Assembly (NCBI RefSeq): GCF_001507665.1
Contig: NZ_CP013910.1
Span: forward strand, 2,355,501-2,419,500
Length of the DNA stretch: 64,000 bases
Direction of reading: 5' to 3'
Source of the DNA: Deinococcus actinosclerus
GTDB taxonomy: Bacteria; Deinococcota; Deinococci; Deinococcales; Deinococcaceae
Part shown: positions 1 through 10,027 of the stretch, piece after piece
Numbering within the stretch: the stretch's first letter is position 1
Layout: every line of letters begins with the position of its first letter
Program-made: the position numbers and the translations under genes
Notes under the pieces: generated by a model
The model's database searches: none
Seen by the model: the letters and a program-made list of their open reading frames with translations, nothing else
Told to the model about the DNA's origin: nothing

Positions 1-1544
1 GCCACGTGCCAGTCCGGGCGGGTGCGGTACAGGCCGTTCAGGCGCCGCACGAGGTTCAGCACGCCCCGGTGGTCCGGGTGGTCCGCGAGGTGCCAGGGCA
101 GGCCGGCGTCGTGGTTCCATTCGGTGGGCTGCGCGAACTCCTGCCCCATGAACAGCAGTTTCTTGCCGGGCGTGGCCCACATCAGCGCCAGGAACGCGCG
201 GTAGCCGGCGCGCTGCGCGTACCAGTCGCCGGGCATCTTCATGACCATGCTCTTCTTCAGGTGCACGACCTCGTCGTGACTGATCGCCAGGACGTAGTTC
301 TCGCTCGTGCGGTACACGTTGAAGAACGTCAGCGCGTGGTGGTGGTGCTTGCGCCACAGGGGGTCCTGCTCGAAGTACCCCAGGTTGTCGTTCATCCAGC
401 CCATCGCCCACTTGTAGTCGAAGCCCAGCCCGAACGGGCTCGGGGTGGTCACGCCGGGGAACGAGGTGCTCTCCTCCGCGACGATCATGCAACCCGGGGC
501 CATGTGATGCACGACCTCGTTCAGGCGCTTGAGGAACGCGATGGCCTCGAGGTTCTCGCGGCCGCCGTGCACGTTCGGGATCCACTCGGTGCGGGAGAAG
601 TCGAGGTACAGCATGCTGGCGACCGCGTCCACCCGCAGGCCGTCCACGTGGAAGTCCTGCAGCCACTTCAGGGCCGAGCCGATCAGGAACATCACGACCT
701 CGTTGCGGCCGTAGTCGAAGATGTACGTGTTCCAGTCCTGGTGGAAGCCCTTGCGGGGGTCGGCGTACTCGAACAGCGGCGTGCCGTCGAACTTCGCCAG
801 GCCCGCGCTGTCGGTCGGGAAGTGCCCGGGCACCCAGTCCAGGATCACGCCGATGCCCAGGCCGTGCAGGTGGTTGACGAGGTACTTGAAGTCCTCCGGG
901 CTGCCCATGCGGCTGGTCGGCGCGTAGTACCCGGTCACCTGATAGCCCCACGAGCCGTCGAAGGGGTGCTCCATGACCCCCAGCAGTTCCACGTGGGTGT
1001 AGCCCAGGAACTGCACGTACTCGCCCAGCCGGTGCGCGAGGTCGCGGTAGTTCATGAACCAGCCGTCGTCCCGGCGTGCCCAGGAGGGCAGGTGCACCTC
1101 GTAGATGCTGACCGGACGGTCGAAGCCCGCGCTGCGGTGCGCCATCCAGCCGTCGTCGGACCACGTGAACGGCTGGTCCCACACGATGCTGGCCGTGGCG
1201 GGCCGCACCTCGAAGAACGACCCGTAGGGGTCCATCTTGTCCTCGGTGCGGCCGTCCGGGCCAGTCACGCGGAACTTGTAGCGCTGCCCGTTGCGGGCCG
1301 CCGGGACGAACGCGCCCCAGAACCCGAAGTCGAGGCGCTGCATGGCGTTGTCGAAGCCGTTGTAGCCGTTGAAGTCCCCCACGACGCTGACATGGTGCGC
1401 GTTGGGGGCCCACACGCCGAACCGCACGCCCTCCACGCCATTCTCGGTGACGACGTGCGCGCCCAGCAGGTGGTCGGGCCGCACCAGGTCCGCCGTGACC
1501 AGTTTCTGCAGGTGCCCGTGATCGAGCGGAAGCGGTTCATTCAT
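1..1544 (-). CDS. glgB: 1,4-alpha-glucan branching enzyme, 3' end cut by window
   Basis: This cytoplasmic enzyme makes the alpha-1,6 branches of glycogen. Translation from the ATG at 1544 runs 514 codons to the window edge without a stop, so the C-terminal part is outside. An N-terminal CBM48-type domain (about residues 30-115, with the family phrase FGVWAPNA) is followed by a GH13 barrel. The segment DGLRVDAVASMLYLD carries the catalytic aspartate (about D306), and IVAEES carries the acid/base glutamate (about E357). The start fits a leaderless promoter: a TAGACT hexamer (1552-1557) ends 7 bases before the ATG. An alternative ATG at 1540 is in another frame and is not used. The gene is a typical bacterial GlgB and points away from the rest of the window. 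Confidence 0.95.
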   Translation of the reverse strand, partial: MNEPLPLDHGHLQKLVTADLVRPDHLLGAHVVTENGVEGVRFGVWAPNAHHVSVVGDFNGYNGFDNAMQRLDFGFWGAFVPAARNGQRYKFRVTGPDGRTEDKMDPYGSFFEVRPATASIVWDQPFTWSDDGWMAHRSAGFDRPVSIYEVHLPSWARRDDGWFMNYRDLAHRLGEYVQFLGYTHVELLGVMEHPFDGSWGYQVTGYYAPTSRMGSPEDFKYLVNHLHGLGIGVILDWVPGHFPTDSAGLAKFDGTPLFEYADPRKGFHQDWNTYIFDYGRNEVVMFLIGSALKWLQDFHVDGLRVDAVASMLYLDFSRTEWIPNVHGGRENLEAIAFLKRLNEVVHHMAPGCMIVAEESTSFPGVTTPSPFGLGFDYKWAMGWMNDNLGYFEQDPLWRKHHHHALTFFNVYRTSENYVLAISHDEVVHLKKSMVMKMPGDWYAQRAGYRAFLALMWATPGKKLLFMGQEFAQPTEWNHDAGLPWHLADHPDHRGVLNLVRRLNGLYRTRPDWHV

Positions 1545-1673
1545 GAAGGTCAGTCTAGCCGCGCCTCCACGGGCACGCTGAGGGCCGGTCCAGAACATGA
1601 AGGAAACGCTCAGGGCCACCCACGGCCGTCATGTGTGGCGTGAGCAGTGGTCCCCGCCGCCTATGCTGCCCCG

Positions 1674-2232
1674 GTGACGGCCACCACACCCACGACGCCC
1701 GACCTGATCCTGCCCGCCCTGGCCGACCTGCTGGGTTGCGGCGCGGACGACCTGCGCCCCCTGCTGCCGCAGCTGATCTCCGCATGGACGGCAGAGGACG
1801 GGTCGGGCGCGATTGCCCTGCGCCTCACCCCCCGCGCGGACCTGGAGGTGCTGGGCGGCGCCCGCCCCGGCCCCCGACAGACCCAGGTTGCCCTGACCCT
1901 CCTGCGGGCCTGTCCTCTGGCGCGACCCTGAGCGCCTACGCGGACGACGCCATGGCCACGTCGCGCTGGACGCCTCCGGTCAGGGCGTCGGGGTCTGCCG
2001 CGCGTGGCTGGCCGGCGACACGCTGACCGTGGGCAGTCCCGGCGTCCACCCGGCGCTGCGCCACACCACCCTGCGTCACGCCCTGCTGCGCGCCACCGGC
2101 GACGCCGCCCGCGAACGCGGCGCCCGGCGGCTGGTCATGCAGGCCTGGGGCGACACGCCCGCCGAGACCCAGGCGGACGCAGGGCTGGGCCTGGACGCCG
2201 AGACGGTCACCCCCATCCACCTCTCGCGGTAA
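1674..2232 (+). pseudogene. Frameshifted GNAT-like acetyltransferase remnant
   Basis: A GTG at 1674 sits 6 bases after a TATGCT hexamer (1662-1667), the usual start arrangement in this window. The first frame runs to a stop at 1929-1931 (about 85 codons). The continuation in another frame, from about 1954 to 2232, reads GHVALDASGQGVGV...VHPALRHTTLRHALLRATGDAARERGARRLVMQAWG. It resembles the acetyl-CoA binding strand-helix of GNAT acetyltransferases, where a V-x-P motif is followed by a G-x-G/A loop. A third frame links the two around 1900-1950, so two compensating indels would be needed. I infer a decayed gene, but sequencing errors in this GC-rich stretch would look the same. The substrate is unknown. 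Confidence 0.5.
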
Positions 2233-2284
2233 ACAGAGAGGCGGCCCGCTCATCGCGAACCGCCCCCACTTACTTCATCTGCCG

Positions 2285-3325
2285 TTACACCTTGACGATC
2301 CAGCCCTCGGGCGCCTCGCGGTCGCCGGACTGGATGCCGACCAGTTCGTCGTACAGGCGGCGGGTGACTGGCCCGACCTTGGTCTCACTGTGGAACACGT
2401 GGAAGGTGTCGCCGTGCTGGATGCCGCCGATGGGCGTGATGACGGCCGCCGTCCCGCACGCGCCCGCCTCGGCGTACTCGTCCAGGCGGTCGATGTACAC
2501 GTCCCCCTCGACGACGTTCAGGCCCAGGCGGTGCTCGGCCAGCCACAGCAGGCTGTACTTCGTGATGCTGGGCAGGATGCTGGGCGACTTCGGCGTGATG
2601 AACGTCTGGCCGTCCTTCGTGATGGCGAAGAAGTTCGCCGCGCCGACCTCCTCGATCTTCGTGTGGGTCGCCGGGTCAAGGTAAATCGCGTCCGCGAAGT
2701 GGCGGTCCTTGGCCTGCGCGCCGGGCATCAGGCTCGCGGCGTAGTTCCCGCCGACCTTCGCGGCGCCCGTACCATGCGGCGCGGCGCGGTCGTACTCGCT
2801 GGTCATGAAGTTGTGCGGGGTCAGGCCACCCTTGAAGTACGCGCCCACGGGAATGCAGAACACGCCGAACAGGAACTCCGGGGCGCTGCGCACGCCGATG
2901 TTGTCGCCGACGCCGATCACGTACGGACGCAGGTACAGCGCGCCGCCGCTGCCGTAGGGGGGCATCCAGCGCTCGTTGGCCTGCACGACCTGACGGCACG
3001 CCTCGATGAACTGCTCGGTGCTGACCTCCGGCATGAGCAGGCGGCGGCAGCTGGCCTGCATGCGCGCCGCGTTCTGATCCGGGCGGAAGAGGTTGATGCT
3101 GCCGTCCGCCGCGCGGTACGCCTTGAGGCCCTCGAAGCACTGCTGACCGTAGTGCAGCGCCGTTGAGCCCTCACTGATATGCAGCACGTTGTCCAGCGTC
3201 AGCGTCCCGGCGTCCCACGCGCCGTCCCGCCAGTGCGACAGGTAGCGCTCGTCGGTGCGGACGTAACTGAATCCCAGCGTGTTCCAGTCGAGATCCACGG
3301 GCGGGCGGGCAGTCTGGGTGCTCAT
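2285..3325 (-). CDS. ilvE: Branched-chain-amino-acid aminotransferase
   Basis: This PLP enzyme of fold class IV carries out the last step of Leu, Ile and Val synthesis, or the first step of their breakdown. It is about 346 residues, normal for the long bacterial form. The Schiff-base lysine is in GAAKVGGNYAAS (about K190). The phosphate-binding and substrate-gate phrases HYGQQCFEGLKAYR, LYLRPYV and EEVGAANFFAI are all present. I chose the ATG at 3325 because the next upstream candidates add a short low-quality extension and because a CACAAT hexamer (3333-3338) lies 7 bases before it. The gene stands alone between the acetyltransferase remnant and a glyoxalase-like gene. A short GGCGG/CCGCC inverted repeat in the 52 bases downstream may end transcription. 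Confidence 0.93.
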   Translation of the reverse strand: MSTQTARPPVDLDWNTLGFSYVRTDERYLSHWRDGAWDAGTLTLDNVLHISEGSTALHYGQQCFEGLKAYRAADGSINLFRPDQNAARMQASCRRLLMPEVSTEQFIEACRQVVQANERWMPPYGSGGALYLRPYVIGVGDNIGVRSAPEFLFGVFCIPVGAYFKGGLTPHNFMTSEYDRAAPHGTGAAKVGGNYAASLMPGAQAKDRHFADAIYLDPATHTKIEEVGAANFFAITKDGQTFITPKSPSILPSITKYSLLWLAEHRLGLNVVEGDVYIDRLDEYAEAGACGTAAVITPIGGIQHGDTFHVFHSETKVGPVTRRLYDELVGIQSGDREAPEGWIVKV

Positions 3326-3391
3326 GACGCCCATTGTGGCGCACCCCGACCGGGAAGGGTCAAGACTGCCGGACACGCCCCCACGGCACCC

Positions 3392-4015
3392 CTACAGCTC
3401 CACCGGCCCGTGCGGCGTGTCCAGCGTGGCGCGCAGCTCGACCTGCGGGGCCTCCACGACCTCCACCTCACCCTGGAAACGCAGGGCGTCCAGCGCCGCG
3501 CGCAGCCCGTCCGGTTCGGGCGAACCCAGCCGCAGGCCCGACAGGCGCACCCCCACGTCCGGCAGCCGCGTGGGCGGCGGCGGCGTCAACCAGTGAATCA
3601 GGGACGGCGTGGCCCCACCCCCCGGCAGGCCCCCGTCCGGCGGCACGGTCAGCACCCAGCGGTTCTCCCCGCGCGACAGCGGCAGCGCGTCCGGCCCGCC
3701 CGGCACCTCCGGCACCTGCGCCACCCAGTGCACCAGCGCCGGACCGTGCGACAGCCGCTCCTGCATCCCCGGCGTGTCCAGCGCGAACCAGCGGGCCCGC
3801 GCGGGCGGCGGCGCGGCCGGATTCACGGCGATCACCTCCAGGTACGCGTCCGGACCCAGCGACAGCAGCAGGTTGTGCGTGCCGAACAGCTCGTGCTCCC
3901 CGCCCGGCTGGAGCGGCACGCGCAGGCGACCCTCCAGCCAGTCCCGCCCCTCCGCCAGCGAACGGGCCGCCACCACCAGATGATCCAGACGCGCCCCGCT
4001 GCCCGCCACGGCCAT
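3392..4015 (-). CDS. Glyoxalase-like (VOC superfamily) protein
   Basis: This protein of about 207 residues begins [20 protein letters not shown], which matches the glyoxalase-like domain in which LDHLVV forms the first beta strand and an H/E metal site may follow. The phrases [14 protein letters not shown] and [10 protein letters not shown] continue the fold. The ATG at 4015 shares its first base with the TGA of the upstream FAD oxidoreductase (TGATG), so the two are probably co-translated. A GTG one codon earlier is also possible. The substrate cannot be told from the sequence. A tail-to-tail gap of 66 bases separates it from ilvE. Confidence 0.75.
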   Translation of the reverse strand: MAVAGSGARLDHLVVAARSLAEGRDWLEGRLRVPLQPGGEHELFGTHNLLLSLGPDAYLEVIAVNPAAPPPARARWFALDTPGMQERLSHGPALVHWVAQVPEVPGGPDALPLSRGENRWVLTVPPDGGLPGGGATPSLIHWLTPPPPTRLPDVGVRLSGLRLGSPEPDGLRAALDALRFQGEVEVVEAPQVELRATLDTPHGPVEL

Positions 4016-5280
4016 CACGCTCCCCGTGGGCGGCTCATGCCGACCGGGTCGTTCAGGACGATCGCGGCGGCCTTCTCGCCGCTTTCCATCGCGCCCTGGA
4101 TGCCGCTCATGGCGGTGGCCTCGCTGGCGATGATCACGCCCGGTAGAGGCGTCGCGTGGCCGGGCAGGACAGCGGCGTACTCGGGTGGCTGCGGGTACTG
4201 CGCGTGACGGATGCGTTCCACGAGCAGGGTGCGCAGCGCCTGCACCTGCGCGGGTGGGTACCAGCGGCCCAGTTCGCCGCGCACGCGGGCGTCCAGCGCG
4301 TCGTCATCCAGGTCCGGTTCACCCAGGACCGTCACGGTGAGCAGGTGGCCGCCCGCCGGAGCGCGGCCCGGGACGGCGTTGCTGAGCCAGTGGGCATTGT
4401 TGATGAACCCGTCCTCGGCGTTCAGGAGCAGCCGCACCTCCCGGTCGATCTGCTCTGGGCTCGCGTAGTACAGGTACGTGCTGCTCACGCTGCCACGCGC
4501 CGCGTCCGCACCGGTCAGGCGGGCCGCGGTGCCCGGATCGGTCGCCACGATCACCTGCCGCGCCTCCAGCTCCCCTGCCGCCGAATGCACCGTCACGTGC
4601 CCCGCGTGCGTGCTCAGGCGCTGCACCGGCACGTTCACGCTGACCTCCAGCCCCTGCGCGAGCTGCGCCGTCAGGGCTCCCATGCCCGCGCGGGGCAGCG
4701 CCGCGCCGCCGTCCATCAGCATCCGGAAGTAGTACCGGAACAGCCGCGCACTCGTGCCCAGGCTGCGGTCCAGGAAGATCCCCCCGAAGAACGGCCGGAA
4801 GAACGCGTCCAGCGCCCCCTCACTGAACCCCTGCCGCCGCAGGTAGCCCTCCGTGGACTCGTCCGCACCACGCAGCAACTCGAACGCCGCGGGTGCCCGC
4901 AACCGCAGTGCCAGCGCCGCCACCCGCGCCTTGTCCGCCACGCCCAGCGACCGCGCCGCCAGCGTCCCCGGCAGCGCCGCGAGATCCCCGAACGGACTGC
5001 CCAGCGTCTCCCGTTTCTCTCCCCGCACCACCACCGCGCCCGGCGGAATCGCCACCAGATCCAGCGCCCCCAGGTTCACGTGCCGCCGCACCGCCGGGTA
5101 CGCCGGGAACAGCACCTGATACCCCGCGTCCAGCACGAACCCACCCACCACCCGCGACCGCACGCGCCCCCCGAACTCCGGCGCGGCCTCCAGCACCCGC
5201 ACCCGCTCCCCCGCCCGCGACAGCACCCGCGCCGCCGTCAGGCCAGCCAACCCAGCACCGACCACCACCACGTCATACAT
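4015..5280 (-). CDS. FAD-dependent amine-oxidase/phytoene-desaturase-like oxidoreductase
   Basis: The N-terminus [17 protein letters not shown] is a GxGxxG Rossmann motif for FAD, followed by the usual acidic end of strand 2 ([14 protein letters not shown]). The remaining 350 residues resemble the flavin amine oxidase family, which includes carotenoid desaturases and protoporphyrinogen oxidase-like proteins; the C-terminal FAD contact [21 protein letters not shown] is visible. Deinococcus makes carotenoids, so a desaturase role is possible, but no carotenoid gene is adjacent and the substrate is not assignable. A TAGCCT hexamer (5287-5292) lies 6 bases before the ATG, so the mRNA is probably leaderless. 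It overlaps the glyoxalase-like gene downstream by one base. Confidence 0.82.
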   Translation of the reverse strand: MYDVVVVGAGLAGLTAARVLSRAGERVRVLEAAPEFGGRVRSRVVGGFVLDAGYQVLFPAYPAVRRHVNLGALDLVAIPPGAVVVRGEKRETLGSPFGDLAALPGTLAARSLGVADKARVAALALRLRAPAAFELLRGADESTEGYLRRQGFSEGALDAFFRPFFGGIFLDRSLGTSARLFRYYFRMLMDGGAALPRAGMGALTAQLAQGLEVSVNVPVQRLSTHAGHVTVHSAAGELEARQVIVATDPGTAARLTGADAARGSVSSTYLYYASPEQIDREVRLLLNAEDGFINNAHWLSNAVPGRAPAGGHLLTVTVLGEPDLDDDALDARVRGELGRWYPPAQVQALRTLLVERIRHAQYPQPPEYAAVLPGHATPLPGVIIASEATAMSGIQGAMESGEKAAAIVLNDPVGMSRPRGA

Positions 5281-5357
5281 GCGCGCAGGCTACCCCGCGC
5301 GCCACACGCCCGACTGAGCGAATGGACGGAAAGTGAAGGGGGGAAGTGGGTTGTGGG

Positions 5358-5369
5358 CAGTGGGGAGTG
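5358..5369. repeat. 12-base motif, copy 1 (second copy at 34965-34976)
   Basis: CAGTGGGGAGTG occurs here and again, identically, at 34965-34976. Both copies lie beside the sequence GGGAAGTGGG (here at 5341-5350, there in reverse complement near 35000). Two shared blocks in both places suggest a common short repeat rather than chance, although the region is low complexity. Confidence 0.4.
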
Positions 5370-5430
5370 ATCTTGGGGGCTGAGGGCGGGTACGCGGGTC
5401 ACACGCCCCCTCACCCGCCCCTGCGGGGCA

Positions 5431-5453
5431 CCCTCTCCCACGAGGGGAGAGGG
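5431..5453. repeat. Perfect 9-bp inverted repeat with 5-base loop
   Basis: CCCTCTCCC (5431-5439) pairs with GGGAGAGGG (5445-5453). A second hairpin, GCCCC/GGGGC (5417-5421 with 5425-5429), is immediately upstream. The pair looks like a mobile small-repeat hairpin. It is 260 bases from the nearest gene end, and there is no T-run for an intrinsic terminator. Confidence 0.5.
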
Positions 5454-5682
5454 CCGTCAGGTCGATCAGCCGCCCGCACCTGCCGGGCCCGCCGTCGCCG
5501 GTCACCCCGAGCCGTCGGACGCGCAGCGTCCGGGCCTTACCATCTTCACGGCAGCAGGGCGTCGAGGCCGGACACGTCAGCACCCATCAAAGAACCGCCG
5601 ATCAAGTCACATCTCTTGGCCGAGCGCAGCGAAAAGCCCCCCTGCCCTCTGTGTAGGGGGGTTGGGGGGTGGGTCTCGCAGT

Positions 5683-6521
5683 TCAGTTCTCAGCGTCGGA
5701 GTCAGGCACGACGCGCGCGGGCGGCATGCCCTGCGTTTCGGACAGTTTGATCAGCCACGCGAACAGCTGGATGAACGCGAGGGCCAGCGCGGGGAGGCCG
5801 GCGAGCATCATGATCCAGCCGCTGAGCTGCTGGTTCTGGATGGGGGTGTAGTTCCAGAGGCACAGGGCCCCCACGTAGGGGGTGTAGAGGACGCGGGGGC
5901 TGTACAGCCAGACGCTGGCGACGCCCATCATGGGGAGGGCGGCGAGGAGGCCGAACCAGCCGCGTGAGCCGATGTCGGCGGGTTGCACGGTGGGGAGGGG
6001 GCGGAGGATGACGCTCCAGACGAGCAGGCTGCTCAGCAGGTACAGCCCCGGCAGGAGGGGGGCGGCGGTGTTGCTGACGACGCTGGCGTTGAAGCCGGCG
6101 GGGACGTTCCAGTAGATGATGACGGCCGTCCAGAGGGCCAGGGCCACCCAGGGGTCGAGCAGGAGGTTGAGGACCCTCCCGGGGCCGCGCCGGGGGTCGG
6201 GGCGCAGGCGGGGCAGGCCGAGCACGAGGAGGGGCGGGACGACCTCGGCGAGGACCATGAGGCGGGTCATGTAGAGGGCCATGCTGCTCTGGGTGAGGGT
6301 CGCGGCGCGGCTCTGGGTGGTCATCAGCAGGAGGAGCACACCCAGGGCGAACAGGGCGGCTTTCCAGGCGGGCCAGTCCTGCGCGCGGCCTTCACGGTGG
6401 GCCCGCAGGAAGCCCCAGAGGTACGCGGCGGCGATGAGCAGGGTGGGGATCAGGAAGAGGGGGTCGAGGCTGGGGCTGAGCAGGTCGGCCAGCGTGGGGT
6501 TGAGGGTGGAGGGCGGGGCGC

Positions 6522-6525
<4 letters not shown>
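5683..6525 (-). CDS. CtaG-type cytochrome c oxidase assembly membrane protein
   Basis: This integral membrane protein of 280 residues has about seven hydrophobic segments and matches the caa3-type CtaG family, whose members help assemble the copper centre of cytochrome c oxidase. Family phrases include LTQSSMALYMTRLMVLAEVVPPLLVLGLP and the C-terminal LCLWNYTPIQNQQLSGWIMM. The ATG at 6525 overlaps the stop of the SCO gene by 4 bases (ATGA), which argues for this start over an in-frame extension and for translational coupling. It is the last gene of the PCuAC-SCO-CtaG operon, and all three products fit periplasmic copper delivery to terminal oxidase. Confidence 0.85.
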
Positions 6526-7217
<692 letters not shown>

Positions 7218-7230
7218 CAGGGGGTCACCG

Positions 7231-7767
7231 TCATGGTTTCATCACGGGCGCCTGGATGGTCAGGGAGCGGCCCTGGTCGTCGGTCAGGGTGATGGGAATG
7301 GTCTGCCCGGGCTGGAGGGGCTCTGTCAGGTCCATGAGCATGAGGTGGTCGCCGGTGTCGCTGAGGGTCAGCGTACCGCCCGCCGGGAGGGTGAGGGCAT
7401 CGGTCATGCTCATGCCGGTCATGTTGTCCTCGGTGCGGGTGACCATCAGCATGGCGTGCCCGGCGGCGGGGCTGCTCACCTCGGTCAGGCGGACGTCCGC
7501 GTCCCCGGTGCTCCGCAGGGTGGCGAACACGCTCGTCTCGCGGATGCCGGGGGGCACGGCCACCACGCGGGCGTCCATGACGCGGGCGGGCAACGTGCTG
7601 CTGGCTGCCGTGGCCGCAGGGCTGGCCTGCGAGGCGGTCTGGGGTGCGGGGGTGCTCGTGGTGGCGGGGCGGGGGCGCAGCAGGGCAGCGGCCAGCGCGG
7701 CGGCGAGGATCAGCAACGCGGCGATCAGGAGGGGCCGGGCGGGTCCGGCGCGGCGGGTTGAGGTCAT
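7231..7767 (-). CDS. PCuAC-type periplasmic copper chaperone
   Basis: After a basic start and one hydrophobic anchor (about residues 12-32), an Ala/Thr/Pro-rich linker leads to a PCuAC (DUF461) domain. The copper-binding pattern H-M-x10-M-x21-H-x-M is visible as GHAMLMVTRTEDNMTGMSM and DTGDHLMLMDL. PCuAC proteins pass Cu(I) to the CuA or CuB site of cytochrome oxidase together with SCO. The ATG at 7767 is preceded by GAAGGAG 8 bases upstream, which decides this start over the ATG five codons earlier. It is the first gene of the copper operon and is divergent from the LacI-type regulator gene 166 bases away. Confidence 0.9.
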   Translation of the reverse strand: MTSTRRAGPARPLLIAALLILAAALAAALLRPRPATTSTPAPQTASQASPAATAASSTLPARVMDARVVAVPPGIRETSVFATLRSTGDADVRLTEVSSPAAGHAMLMVTRTEDNMTGMSMTDALTLPAGGTLTLSDTGDHLMLMDLTEPLQPGQTIPITLTDDQGRSLTIQAPVMKP

Positions 7768-7892
7768 GGGTCGCTCCTTCATGGCGGGGCGTGCCCGGCG
7801 CGGGCAGCCGTCAGGGTGCAGTGTAGGCGCGCGCGCGGGGGGGCATTGTCCCCGCCGCACCGCTGCGGGGCCGGCGGCGCTCATGAAGTGCG

Positions 7893-7921
7893 TGGAACCC
7901 GTTCCATAAAAAGCGTATCCT
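7893..7921 (+). promoter_or_regulatory. Palindromic operator and promoter of the LacI-type gene
   Basis: TGGAAC-CC-GTTCCA (7893-7906) is a perfect 6+6 inverted repeat. A TATCCT hexamer (7916-7921) follows, and the left arm of the palindrome sits exactly where the -35 element would be (17 bases between). A repressor bound there would block the promoter, so autoregulation by the downstream LacI-family protein is the simplest reading. The distance to the ATG (7934) predicts a 5' leader of only a few bases. Confidence 0.55.
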
Positions 7922-7933
7922 GAGTGCCAAATC

Positions 7934-8935
7934 ATGCGGAAACCCACCATTCAGGATGTAGCCCGGCGCGCCGGGGTCGGGGTCGGCACCGTCTCGCGGG
8001 TGCTGAATAATCACGTGGCCGTCAAGGGAGCCACGCGCGAGAGCGTCCTCAAGGCCATCGCGGACCTGGAGTACACGCCCAACCCGCACGCCCGGCGCAT
8101 CGCGGGAGGCCGCAGCTACACCATCAGCGTCCTGCTGCCCGTCCTGACCACCGAGTTCTACGTCCGCCTGCTCGACGGGCTGGAAACGGCGTTCCAGGAA
8201 GCGCGTTACGACGTGGCGATCTTCCCGCTGCTCGACCGCTCGCGGCTGGAACGCTACCTGGGCTCGCACACCCTGGCGTACCAGGCCGACGGGCTGGTCA
8301 TGGCGACCTACAACCTCACGCAGATGTTCCACGAGCGCCGCCTGCGCACCCAGCAGCCCACCGTGCTGGTGGACGCCTTCGCGGACAACGTGGACTCCTC
8401 GTTCATGGACAACGTCGCGGGCGGGCGCATGGCGGGCGAGTACGCCGCGCAGTTCAGTGGCGACCTGTACGCCGTGTGGGTCGAGACCGAACTCGATCAG
8501 CTGTTCACCACCCGCGTGTTCGAGGACCGCCGCAGCGGCTTCATGAGCGCGCTGGACACCGCCGGGCGCACCATGAAGGCCGAGTACACCAGCTCGTTCG
8601 ATTCGCTCGCGGCGCGCAACACGGCCGCCACCGTCCTCGATCAGGCGCAGGCGTCGGGCCTGCCCTGCACGGTGTTCGCGTCGGCGGACATGCTGGCGGG
8701 CGCGCTGCTCGACGAGGTGCGCCTGCGCGGCCTGAAGATCGGGCAGGACGTGCGCGTGATCGGCTTCGACGACCAGCCCTGGGCCGCCGAGCGCGGCCTG
8801 ACCACCCTGCACCAGCCGGTCGAGAGCATGGGCTACGAGGCCGCGCAGCTGCTGCTGTCGCGCCTGAACGGCTACAAGGGCCCGGCCCGCGCCCGCCGCT
8901 TCGAGCCGCGTCTGATCATCCGCGGCAGCGCGTAA
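7934..8935 (+). CDS. LacI/GalR family transcriptional regulator
   Basis: This regulator has 333 residues, the family's usual length. The N-terminal helix-turn-helix reads PTIQDVARRAGVGVGTVSRVLNN, followed by the hinge helix YTPNPHARRIAGG. The rest is a periplasmic-binding-protein-like effector domain (about residues 62-330; GFDDQPWAAERGLTTLHQP is the usual C-terminal signature). Effectors of this family are mostly sugars, but none can be named here. It faces away from a copper-chaperone operon, and no sugar uptake genes are next to it. The palindrome just upstream is the likely autoregulatory site. Confidence 0.9.
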   Translation: MRKPTIQDVARRAGVGVGTVSRVLNNHVAVKGATRESVLKAIADLEYTPNPHARRIAGGRSYTISVLLPVLTTEFYVRLLDGLETAFQEARYDVAIFPLLDRSRLERYLGSHTLAYQADGLVMATYNLTQMFHERRLRTQQPTVLVDAFADNVDSSFMDNVAGGRMAGEYAAQFSGDLYAVWVETELDQLFTTRVFEDRRSGFMSALDTAGRTMKAEYTSSFDSLAARNTAATVLDQAQASGLPCTVFASADMLAGALLDEVRLRGLKIGQDVRVIGFDDQPWAAERGLTTLHQPVESMGYEAAQLLLSRLNGYKGPARARRFEPRLIIRGSA

Positions 8936-8988
8936 AGGAAAGCGTGGAGCAGCGGGTCGTGGGCCAGCGCCTGCGGCCCGCTTCCTTT
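8934..8988 (+). terminator. Long hairpin after the LacI-type gene
   Basis: AAAGGAAAGCG starting at the stop codon pairs with CGCTTCCTTT ending at 8988 (one bulged A), and AGCGGG (8951-8956) pairs with CCCGCT (8977-8982) in an alternative inner stem. The 3' arm ends in TTCCTTT, giving a short U-rich tail. It probably ends the regulator transcript just before trpS. Confidence 0.55.
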
Positions 8989-9018
8989 GCAGCCTCCATC
9001 CTCTAGAATCTCCGGGTT

Positions 9019-10017
<999 letters not shown>

Positions 10018-10027
10018 ACCACCTGCC

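Larger units (their letters stand above)
5293..5682. other. Intergenic region with repeat-like hairpins, no gene
   Basis: About 390 bases between the FAD oxidoreductase promoter and the end of the CtaG-like gene hold no convincing coding frame. It contains a G-rich stretch (5335-5370), two adjacent hairpins (5417-5429 and 5431-5453) and a C/G-rich inverted repeat (5637-5643 with 5655-5661). The last may serve as a terminator for the minus-strand cytochrome oxidase assembly operon. The composite look suggests an insertion of small interspersed repeat elements. Confidence 0.5.

Noticed and set aside
6..1643. 545-codon open frame antisense to glgB
   Set aside because: It is a shadow frame of the GC-rich glgB gene: it lacks any domain, is rich in Val, Glu, His and Arg, and has no promoter or ribosome binding site.
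5400..5680. CRISPR-like array in the intergenic block
   Set aside because: The hairpins are all different, and no direct repeats with even spacing are present.
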